12,491 bases of DNA, from contig JAQULX010000041.1 in assembly GCA_028718465.1 (NCBI GenBank), forward strand, positions 1-12,491. The letters are read 5' to 3'. Numbering within the stretch: the stretch's first letter is position 1; each line of letters opens with the position of its first letter. The notes under the pieces are model-generated. The model had not been told where the DNA came from, searched no databases, and was given only the letters and a program-made list of their open reading frames with translations. This document shows, one piece after another, positions 7,634-12,491 of the stretch. The position numbers and the translations under genes were made by a program. This DNA comes from Dehalococcoidales bacterium. GTDB lineage: Bacteria > Chloroflexota > Dehalococcoidia > Dehalococcoidales > UBA3254.

Positions 7634-8575
7634 TTAAAGTCCCTTGCTAACGATAACTTGCACCCAGCAATCCCCGATTTCCTTCTCGTATTTTTTCTTC
7701 AAATCTTTGTCTAAAAGCGACGCATTAATCCAGAGTTGGTTTACATATCCCTCGTGTACGCTTGTACCGGAGACTTCATAGTTTTTATATTGCTCGTTGA
7801 ATGTTTTGAGGTCATCTACGCTGTATTTTTCAGATTGAATAAGCGTTTTTCCGATATAGCCCAGTTGCGCGTAAAATTCTTCCTCACCCTCGCCGATACC
7901 TAAAACGATGCCTTGATAGCCAAGTCCCTTTGCACGTTTTTCAATTTCCACAAAAAGGGCTTCGTGCAAACCTTTATTTTTGTAAGATACCAAAACTCCG
8001 TCGCCAGCAACGGTGATAAATTTTCCTTGATCCTCCCAACCCATGATGATACCGCAGATTTGGTCATTATCTTTGGCGTATAACAACAGCTCAGGGGTTT
8101 TGTTCCATTGTTCAATCCAGAAGTGACGGGAGTATTTACCATCGCCGTCGCCTCCAAAATCAAATTTTAGATTGGGATAAAGTACCTTGGCAAACGCTAA
8201 AACAGCGTCCAATTCTGCAGTGTTTTTTACATTGTCTATGAACATAGCAATTCCTTCTTTCTTGATATTATTTTTGTATTCGCTCGGAGAACAGCCAAAG
8301 ATGGATTTAAACGCCTTGTAAAATCCTGCTGGTGTTTCATATCCGTAATCCAATGCAATGTCGTAGAGTCTACGCCCTGTATAAATCCCGTTAGCGGCAA
8401 AATACAGCTTTTTTCTACGGATATATTCCATTATGGAGTACGGTGAATATACTTTGAATAATTTGTAGATATGATGAGTGGAATATCCTGCCATGTCCGC
8501 TATCTCTGTTATAGTTATTTCGTCCTTAATGTGATCGTCTATATATTGAATGATTTTATGATAAACCGCTGCCAT
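7634..8575 (-). CDS. AraC-family regulator fused to a GNAT acetyltransferase domain
   Basis: The 313-residue protein joins two domains. Residues 1 to about 106 are an AraC/XylS double helix-turn-helix: ITITEIADMAGYSTHHIYKLF, then LYDIALDYGYETPAGFYKAFK ending FGCSPSEYK. Residues from about 110 to the end form a GNAT-like acetyl-CoA-dependent N-acyltransferase domain; VSYKNKGLHEALFVEIEKRA is the acetyl-CoA motif A region and FYAQLGYI the usual late motif. AraC-GNAT fusions are a known architecture in Firmicutes. The start ATG 8575 is preceded by GAGGTG with five-base spacing. An internal ATG at 8245, exactly at the domain boundary, has AGAAGGA six bases upstream, so a free GNAT of 203 residues could also be made. 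Repeat copies lie on both sides. Confidence 0.9.
   Translation of the reverse strand: MAAVYHKIIQYIDDHIKDEITITEIADMAGYSTHHIYKLFKVYSPYSIMEYIRRKKLYFAANGIYTGRRLYDIALDYGYETPAGFYKAFKSIFGCSPSEYKNNIKKEGIAMFIDNVKNTAELDAVLAFAKVLYPNLKFDFGGDGDGKYSRHFWIEQWNKTPELLLYAKDNDQICGIIMGWEDQGKFITVAGDGVLVSYKNKGLHEALFVEIEKRAKGLGYQGIVLGIGEGEEEFYAQLGYIGKTLIQSEKYSVDDLKTFNEQYKNYEVSGTSVHEGYVNQLWINASLLDKDLKKKYEKEIGDCWVQVIVSKGL
8245..8258 (-). promoter_or_regulatory. Internal ribosome binding site and start codon at the AraC-GNAT boundary
   Basis: AGAAGGA (8258-8252) precedes an in-frame ATG (8245-8243) by six bases. The protein from this ATG begins MFIDNVKNTAELDAVLAF, the start expected for a stand-alone GNAT domain. It may be a remnant of the two-gene state or a used second start. 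Confidence 0.4.
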
Positions 8576-8732
8576 TCTGTCACCTCTTTGTGTTTTATAT
8601 TACGGCCGTGTATTTATCATAACAGATTTCTAAATGAAGTCTTTTCCGTTTTTATCATGTTTACCAACTTAAAGAATTTACATACATCTATAATTTTGAT
8701 TAGCTGATATACCGCCATATTACTTATTAGAT

Positions 8733-8786
8733 GGCAGGGGAGCGCTGCCCTATGGTTTTCAACTGTAAACGCTACAGCTGTATGCG
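8733..8786 (+). repeat. Dispersed repeat element leading into promoter module copy 2
   Basis: It begins with GGCAGGGGAGCGC (8733-8745), which folds as GGCAG-N7-CTGCC (8733-8749). A segment similar to the copy before 11389 follows (GGTTTTCAACTGTAAACGCT against GGTTGTTTCAACCGTAAGCA), continuous with the promoter. The repeat and the promoter module therefore form one composite unit at these two places. Confidence 0.7.
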
Positions 8787-8793
8787 ATACTGA

Positions 8794-8822
8794 TTGAAAT
8801 ACTGGTACCAATACTGTAAAAT
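8794..8822 (+). promoter_or_regulatory. Promoter of module copy 2
   Basis: TTGAAA (8794-8799) and TAAAAT (8817-8822) are 17 bp apart. Three perfect ATACTG hexamers start at 8787, 8799 and 8811, exactly 12 bp apart, and the spacer contains the near-palindrome TACTGGTACCAATA. It drives the leader ORF and GNAT gene at 8921. Confidence 0.78.
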
Positions 8823-8846
8823 CAAATCATGTGGCAAGGTGTCCGG

Positions 8847-8921
8847 ATGCTCCGGTATGTTATGAACATCTTTATAACTGAGAGGAGTGAAAGTCGAGAC
8901 TGTCTATTCGACACTGTTTAA
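8847..8921 (+). CDS. Leader ORF of module copy 2 (24 codons), coupled to the GNAT gene
   Basis: AAGGTG (8836-8841) is five bases before ATG 8847, which is 25 nt after the -10 box. The ORF begins MLRYVMNIFI and ends SESRDCLFDTV. Its stop TAA (8919-8921) shares a base with the GNAT start (TAATG). The ESRDCL part is also encoded in the leader before 11559. Because the GNAT gene lacks a ribosome binding site close to its start, termination-reinitiation from this ORF is a likely route for its translation. Whether the peptide has a role of its own is unknown. Confidence 0.55.
   Translation: MLRYVMNIFITERSESRDCLFDTV
8893..8912 (+). promoter_or_regulatory. Conserved hairpin just before the GNAT start, copy 2
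   Basis: GTCGAG (8893-8898) pairs with TTCGAC (8907-8912) around the loop ACTGTCTA. The copy at 11537-11556 has the same loop, with CTCGAC in place of TTCGAC. The only change turns a G-C pair into a G-T pair and keeps the stem. GAGAGGAG (8880-8887) lies just before the hairpin. Confidence 0.55.
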
Positions 8922-9346
8922 TGATTATAGAAAAAGCGGATGAACAGAAAATCAATATTTTACTTGAAAAATATCCAGGAATAAGACCTGTCATATGCAC
9001 AGGCAAAAACAGCTACACCTTGATTGCTTTAGAAAATGACGAGATAATTGCATTTACTTCAATCTTCAGACGAGAGATACCTGCTCCATTGAGAGGAAAA
9101 ACTGAAGATTTCATAAATGTAATTGATGTAGTAAATGCTGCATATAGAAAAAAGGGTGTGGGAAGTGCATTAATTAATGAAGTAAAAAAAAGTGCTATTG
9201 AAGCAGGTTCAATGCAAGTGAGAGCTTATTGTGATATAAAAAATGAAGCATCACATGCTCTTTGGGAAAAAAATAATTTTGGTATCTCTCCTGTTAAAAA
9301 TTCAAATGGGACTATATTAGGCAGCTTTGTCACTTGCCGATTATAA
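8921..9346 (+). CDS. GNAT-family N-acetyltransferase
   Basis: The 141-residue protein has the GNAT core. A strand pair ALENDEIIAFTSIFR leads to motif A, NAAYRKKGVGSALINEV, whose acetyl-CoA-binding RxxGxG is Arg76-Lys-Lys-Gly-Val-Gly81. The late motif NEASHALWEKNNF (about residues 107-119) is the usual helix and turn before the last strands. The length is normal for a single-domain GNAT. The acceptor could be an antibiotic amine, a polyamine or a protein N-terminus; nothing decides it. No ribosome binding site lies directly before ATG 8921. The start is inferred from the family's usual first strand and the overlap with the leader ORF stop. It is transcribed from promoter module copy 2 and followed by repeats; no strong terminator is seen. 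Confidence 0.88.
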   Translation: MIIEKADEQKINILLEKYPGIRPVICTGKNSYTLIALENDEIIAFTSIFRREIPAPLRGKTEDFINVIDVVNAAYRKKGVGSALINEVKKSAIEAGSMQVRAYCDIKNEASHALWEKNNFGISPVKNSNGTILGSFVTCRL

Positions 9347-9390
9347 GAGATAATCTTTTTTTCAAGGATTTTAAACCTTATCTACCAACG

Positions 9391-9960
9391 ATTTATTATG
9401 GCAGGGGAGCGCTGCGTGGGGCTTTACTGCCCGGATAGAGCTGCGAGAAGTGAGCAGCCATTCACGACATTTATCGCAGCTATTGAGCGTCGGTGTGTTA
9501 TGCACAGATACCGCCCCGCTTTACTGCCCTGTCTGCTCAATATCTGTATGGCGCTGTGGGGGTGCCTGGGGTGGCATACGGCGTGGAGTGAACTGGTGAT
9601 GTATTTCATATCATCATTGATTCCGCCCTGCTTTACTGCCCTGTCTGCTAAATATGCCTAACTGCGCGTATGGCAGGGGAGCGCTGCCGTGGGACTTACT
9701 GGTTGGAGTGAACTGGTGATGTATCCAGCTTTTCAGCCTGTCTGCTCAATACTGTGCCATAATTACGTCATGCTACTGAGCCGGCATTTCGTAGAGCCGC
9801 CCCGCTTTACTGCCCTGTCTGCTAAATATGCCTAACCACGTGTATGGCAGGGGAGCGCCTGGGGTGGCGTACTGCCCGGAGTGAACTGGGGATGTATACC
9901 GGTAACTGCTTAACAGTATTGTTTGCGCAAATATCATACCACAGCCGTGCCATGCCGCCT
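9391..9960 (+). repeat. Cluster of three dispersed-repeat units
   Basis: This gap of about 700 bases has no credible gene. GGCAGGGGAGCGC occurs at 9400, 9672 and 9846. A 32-base segment ending in GCCTAAC is identical at 9631-9662 and 9805-9836. Both markers give a 174-bp period for the last two units. GGAGTGAACTGGTGATGTAT recurs at 9584-9603 and 9705-9724 (one base changed at 9879-9898) and at 7545. Each GGCAGGGGAGCGC can fold with a following CTGC or CCTG, and pairs more distantly with CGCT...CCCTG just upstream. All units point the same way. After 9960, up to the end of the cyclase-like gene at 10062, nothing is recognised. Confidence 0.82.
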
Positions 9961-10061
9961 GTATATGCTCTCATGCCTCGGATTAAGCGGTTCTCTGTGT
10001 AGGATACAATAGCTTAAAGCTGCCGGAATATTGTTCTGCTCAAATTATGATTCACATTATT

Positions 10062-11147
10062 TCAAATAGACAATCGACCTGCCGATTTTAGGACATAGAG
10101 GGCATCGGTAGTTACCCACTCATTCATGGCTTTTTTTGTTGTATTACCCCATGACACAAGCTCAGTATTGGATTTGGTGTAGTATTTTTGATTAATGGTG
10201 TTTGGTGATGTCATGTTTATCTTGGTTTCCCGGGGAAGCGAGTACCATTTTGCTTCTGCCGGCCATCCTCTGCAGTCAGGTAGTTGCTTGGATACCAATA
10301 GGTCAAGCGCTTCTTTGCATGCAGAATTATTAATAAACTCAGAACCGGCTTCCGCCATGCATTTCAAACCGAATAATATGTCATAATGCCAATAACAAGG
10401 ATAATGGAGTTGTGTAAATTCGCTGTTCATGATCTGTCCGTCAGAAATCCTCAGGTACATTTTACGTAAGAAAAATATTTGCGCAGCTTTCCTGCAGGAA
10501 GCCAGAGCGGCAGGATCGCCTGATATCTGGGCGTAAAGAGCCAAGGCCCTAAATGGAATCAATGACTCCCAGAAAGAAGATTTTCTGGCGGAAGGCCTGA
10601 CATCACAATTCCATCCTCCATCCGGCCATTGCCATTTTATGAGAAGCTGAGCCAGCTGTTCCGCCTGTGATGCAAGAGCTTGTATATATTGCACTGGGAT
10701 TTTGCTATTATTGTCAAAATCAAATAGTCTGAGGATTGAGAAAAGAATATTTCCCTGTTGAGAAGCGCACCTTCTATACCTGCCTTCGATTAGCGGTGTT
10801 TTATTTACATATTTTGGTTGGAGCCAGTATGAGACAGTCTGGTTTATAAGGGGTATTAATTCTATTTCGTTTTTTGGGTAGCCGATATCCGCGAGCGAAG
10901 CAAGTATCCAATGTGCCCCCTGCCACTTTCTATATGGATTTTTCACAGGAGGGATATAACAGGTTGCCGGGTCACGATTTACTAATAATCCTTTCACCTG
11001 CTGTGAACTTTTTATCTCGCCCTGAAGGGAGTGGATAGATGCTGAGGATGGATTCTCATCCAATACATTTACACGCACCTTATATCTGATTGATGGTTCA
11101 TCAGAATCGAGCAGCTTGTTGATGATCGGAGTATATTTATTATTCAT
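10062..11147 (-). CDS. Terpenoid-cyclase/prenyltransferase-fold (alpha/alpha toroid) protein, function unknown
   Basis: The 361-residue protein is built of paired helices with KWQGAHWILASLADIGYPK (from residue 74), SQQGNILFSILRLF (from 129), and WQWPDGGWNCD around residues 172-182. The QWPDGGW segment at 173-179 resembles the QW motif of squalene-cyclase-like (alpha-alpha)6 barrels. No class II DxDD acid motif or class I DDxxD motif is evident, so terpene cyclisation is unlikely and a binding or unknown hydrolytic role is possible. Proteins of this kind in Clostridia are mostly annotated as hypothetical. AAGAGA (11160-11155) is seven bases before ATG 11147. It is a single gene with its own promoter, bounded by repeats on both sides. 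Confidence 0.75.
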   Translation of the reverse strand: MNNKYTPIINKLLDSDEPSIRYKVRVNVLDENPSSASIHSLQGEIKSSQQVKGLLVNRDPATCYIPPVKNPYRKWQGAHWILASLADIGYPKNEIELIPLINQTVSYWLQPKYVNKTPLIEGRYRRCASQQGNILFSILRLFDFDNNSKIPVQYIQALASQAEQLAQLLIKWQWPDGGWNCDVRPSARKSSFWESLIPFRALALYAQISGDPAALASCRKAAQIFFLRKMYLRISDGQIMNSEFTQLHYPCYWHYDILFGLKCMAEAGSEFINNSACKEALDLLVSKQLPDCRGWPAEAKWYSLPRETKINMTSPNTINQKYYTKSNTELVSWGNTTKKAMNEWVTTDALYVLKSAGRLSI

Positions 11148-11182
11148 ATGCGCATCTCTTGTACCTCATAAATAACAATTCA

Positions 11183-11210
11183 ATTATAGCATTGTAAATC
11201 GAGGATTGAA
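11183..11210 (-). promoter_or_regulatory. Promoter of the cyclase-fold gene
   Basis: On the reverse strand an extended -10 element, TGCTATAAT (TATAAT at 11188-11183), lies 16 bp from a weak -35 TTCAAT (11210-11205). The extended TG compensates for the poor -35 match. Confidence 0.5.
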
Positions 11211-11221
11211 TAGAACTATCA

Positions 11222-11289
11222 GTTCGGCGTAAAATATATGGCAAGGTAAGATACCGTGTCTGGCAGAGTCCAGCCAACAGTCGGTATCC
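11222..11289 (+). mobile_element. Remnant of a group II intron 5' end (domain I)
   Basis: These 68 bases align without gaps to 11802-11869 of the intact intron: 53 of 68 identical, with 13 of the 15 differences transitions. A hairpin GGTG-AAA-CACC in the intron is GGTA-AGA-TACC here, a compensated pair change, so the fragment derives from a related working intron rather than from random decay of this copy. It is cut at both ends and joins the dispersed repeat near 11287. The first intron bases and everything after 11869 have no counterpart. Confidence 0.75.
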
Positions 11290-11390
11290 TGCTTTACTAC
11301 CCGGTCTGCTAGATATGACTAACTGCCCGTAAAGGCAGGGGAGCGCCGCTCTTTGGTTGTTTCAACCGTAAGCACTATGGCCGTATGCAA
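11287..11390 (+). repeat. Dispersed repeat element leading into promoter module copy 3
   Basis: It contains the CTTTACTACCCGGTCTGCT element, GACTAACTGCCCGTAAAGGC with a short CTGCC/GGCAG hairpin, and GGCAGGGGAGCGC (11334-11346). A segment matching that before promoter copy 2 follows. Same orientation as all other copies. Confidence 0.72.
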
Positions 11391-11396
11391 AACTGA

Positions 11397-11425
11397 TTGA
11401 AATACTGGTACAAATACTATAAAAT
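11397..11425 (+). promoter_or_regulatory. Promoter of module copy 3
   Basis: TTGAAA (11397-11402) and TAAAAT (11420-11425) are 17 bp apart. Hexamers AAACTG, ATACTG and ATACTA start at 11390, 11402 and 11414, again 12 bp apart. It reads into two short leader ORFs and the interrupted GNAT gene. Confidence 0.76.
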
Positions 11426-11449
11426 CTAATAATTCGGCAAGGTGTTCGG

Positions 11450-11482
11450 ATGCTCCAGTTTACTGTCTGGATATTTATGTGA
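11450..11482 (+). CDS. First leader ORF of module copy 3 (10 codons)
   Basis: AAGGTG (11439-11444) is five bases before ATG 11450, itself 25 nt after the -10 box, exactly as in the other copies. It encodes MLQFTVWIFM and stops at TGA 11480-11482. The conserved start signal is the evidence; the peptide itself is not conserved beyond the first residues. Confidence 0.45.
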   Translation: MLQFTVWIFM

Positions 11483-11523
11483 GGGGCAGTAAGCAATCCC
11501 TTATCATGTTAGGAAGAATTTAA

Positions 11524-11562
11524 ATGAAGAGAGAAAGTCGAGACTGTCTACTCGACAAATGA
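11524..11562 (+). CDS. Second leader ORF of module copy 3 (12 codons), coupled to the interrupted GNAT gene
   Basis: AGGAAG (11511-11516) lies seven bases before ATG 11524. The product MKRESRDCLLDK shares ESRDCL with the copy 2 leader, and the stop TGA overlaps the GNAT start as ATGA (11559-11562). The GNAT gene has no good ribosome binding site of its own, so coupled translation is likely. Confidence 0.55.
   Translation: MKRESRDCLLDK
11537..11556 (+). promoter_or_regulatory. Conserved hairpin just before the GNAT start, copy 3
   Basis: GTCGAG (11537-11542) and CTCGAC (11551-11556) form a perfect 6-bp stem around the loop ACTGTCTA, identical to the loop in copy 2. It ends two bases before the ATG. 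Confidence 0.55.
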
Positions 11563-11793
11563 TTGTTATGAGATTAATAAAACCTACAATTGAAATGAAA
11601 AATGAATATTTAGATTTTTTTAGTGATTGGGAAAGCAATAATGAAGAAATAACACCTTATTCAGCAAGGCTTTTAGAATCGACGTATGAAGAATGGGTGT
11701 GTGAAACAATTAAGATTGAAACTGAAGCTCCTGATGGCTTTGTTACAGCGCATACATTTTTTTTAGTTGATGAAAATTATAAAATAATAGGAG
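11559..11793 (+). pseudogene. GNAT acetyltransferase, 5' exon, interrupted by a group II intron
   Basis: The 78 complete codons encode the N-terminal part of a GNAT acetyltransferase: MRLIKPTIEMKNEYLDFFSD, then the strand turn FFLVDENYKIIGG that precedes the GNAT core. The acetyl-CoA motif A would lie in a second exon beyond the window. The reading frame is broken after the first base of codon 79, where GTGCG begins the intron; without splicing translation stops within seven codons. The intron is on the same strand, so splicing could restore the enzyme, which makes 'interrupted gene' more exact than a dead pseudogene. ATG 11568 is an alternative start. The gene is preceded by promoter module copy 3 and overlaps its second leader ORF. 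Confidence 0.78.
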
Positions 11794-12491
11794 GTGCGCC
11801 GGTTCGGCGTTAAACATATAGCAAGGTGAAACACCAAGCCCGGCAGAATTTAGCCAACAGCCGGTACCCACTTCTGGAGCCGAAGTCGTGAGATTAGGCT
11901 TAAGCGTGAAGAGGGGGAGCAAGCGAGCCGCAATGCGGAAGTGTGAAGCGATTCAGCCCCGTTAGGATAGAAAAGTCGAAGCCGAGGCCATTCCGAAGGC
12001 AGCAGGCAGCAATCCGCAGTCGATATGGCAAGACTGGGGAGGTTCGGCCGGGGTCGTAGAGCGTGGCGAGCTTGCAAAGTAGGTTTAGCGTACCCGGGAG
12101 GTCTTGCAGGTCCCTTAAAAGGGTATGGGAGGTAAACGTTTAGTAAACGGAGCCGAACAAATGACCTGCAAGAAGTCGGACTGGCTCATAGTAGCAAAGA
12201 AACGCATGAAAGTGCGTGGAGCGAAGGGGCCAGCTGTCACACATTTCTGCAAGGAGAAACATAACTATTGTACGAGAGGCACGGAAAGGTTATGGAAACT
12301 AAACGAGCAGGAATAAGCGACATCATAGCCAGATACGGAAATGTGCAGAATCTGATAAGCTATGTGAACGCTGAAACGCTCAAAGCCAAGCACATGGAAA
12401 TGCCGAAGAAGAAGGCCGCGGGAATAGACAAGACCACATGGGAAGAGTATAACGAAAACCTGGACGGAAACATCAAGACCCTATTGGCGAA
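11794..12491 (+). mobile_element. Group II intron, 5' part (continues beyond the window)
   Basis: The element starts with GTGCGCCGGTTCGGCG, the conserved 5' end of bacterial group II introns (GUGYG). About 500 bases of GC-rich, strongly structured DNA follow (ribozyme domain I and after), with many short stems and GNRA-like loops, then a reverse-transcriptase ORF from 12292. Composition differs sharply from the AT-rich GNAT exon. The 3' end, domains V and VI and the second exon are outside the window. ORFs seen inside 11850-12290 on either strand are by-products of the ribozyme sequence. A second, degenerate copy of its 5' end lies at 11222-11289. Confidence 0.88.
12292..12491 (+). CDS. ltrA: Group II intron-encoded reverse transcriptase/maturase, N-terminal part
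   Basis: The visible 66 codons begin METKRAGISDIIARYGNVQ and include KKKAAGIDKTTWEEY, the block before the first palm strand shared by LtrA-type intron proteins (GIDGxT in many relatives). Such proteins reverse-transcribe the intron during retrohoming and help it fold for splicing. The catalytic YADD and the maturase and endonuclease domains lie beyond the window, so activity cannot be judged. A purine-rich stretch (GAGAGG, GGAAAGG at 12274-12289) precedes the ATG. The name is by family only. Confidence 0.85.
   Translation, partial: METKRAGISDIIARYGNVQNLISYVNAETLKAKHMEMPKKKAAGIDKTTWEEYNENLDGNIKTLLA

Noticed and set aside
9347..9390. Rho-independent terminator after the GNAT gene at 8921
   Set aside because: A run of seven T is present, but the preceding stem (AGAT/ATCT) is too short, and the later AAGG/CCTT pair is weak.
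9398..9661. Open reading frame of 87 codons inside the repeat cluster
   Set aside because: The homologous block at 7297-7628 does not preserve the frame, and no ribosome binding site or protein family fits. It is a by-product of GC-rich repeat DNA.
9627..9858. Integron attC sites (GCCTAAC matches the RYYYAAC core)
   Set aside because: GCCTAAC occurs twice, but no matching GTTRRRY partner lies at the right distance, and there is no integron integrase in the window. Only a functional analogy is kept.
9391..9960. CRISPR array
   Set aside because: The repeats are long, of unequal spacing (272 and 174 bp) and without uniform spacers, and no cas gene is present.
11850..12316. Reading frames on both strands upstream of the reverse transcriptase
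   Set aside because: They fall in the structured ribozyme part of the group II intron, where coding is not expected.

Overview
The window looks like an accessory region from a low-GC Gram-positive bacterium, probably of class Clostridia. The evidence is AT-rich coding DNA, strong GGAGG-type ribosome binding sites, XRE regulators of Firmicutes type, and promoters close to TTGAAA-N17-TAAAAT. No single gene fixes the genus.

Layout. (1) Positions 55-138 hold the 3' half of an initiator tRNA-fMet gene and a terminator. The 5' half is absent, which is the usual scar at the far end of an element integrated into a tRNA gene. (2) Positions 343-3182 hold a promoter module and a tightly coupled three-gene operon: a P-loop kinase-like protein, a SAM-dependent methyltransferase and an aminoglycoside-phosphotransferase-fold kinase. 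(3) Positions 3524-5915 hold an XRE regulator followed by a second, larger methyltransferase with an uncharacterised N-terminal half. (4) From 5916 to 11560 single genes stand alone: a reverse-strand XRE-helical-repeat regulator, a reverse-strand AraC-GNAT fusion, a GNAT acetyltransferase, and a reverse-strand terpenoid-cyclase-fold protein. Every intergenic gap here carries copies of a GC-richer non-coding repeat, all in the + orientation. (5) A last GNAT gene begins at 11559 and is interrupted at 11794 by a group II intron. The intron's reverse transcriptase starts at 12292 and runs off the window.

The most interesting structure is a conserved expression module found three times (343-406, 8786-8849, 11389-11452), upstream of three unrelated genes. 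Each copy has the same promoter, three ATACTG-like hexamers spaced exactly 12 bp apart across it, then an AAGGTG ribosome binding site and an ATG exactly 25 nt after the -10 box. That ATG opens a short leader ORF. Before the two GNAT genes, which lack ribosome binding sites of their own, a leader ORF ends by overlapping the GNAT start codon (TAATG and ATGA). A conserved hairpin also precedes each start. The arrangement resembles the fixed promoter and leader ORF of an integron attI site, but no integrase or convincing attC site is visible.

The encoded enzymes (three GNAT domains, an aminoglycoside-phosphotransferase-like kinase, a P-loop kinase and two methyltransferases) are of the small-molecule-modifying type found in resistance and detoxification cargo. 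Their substrates cannot be read from sequence alone.
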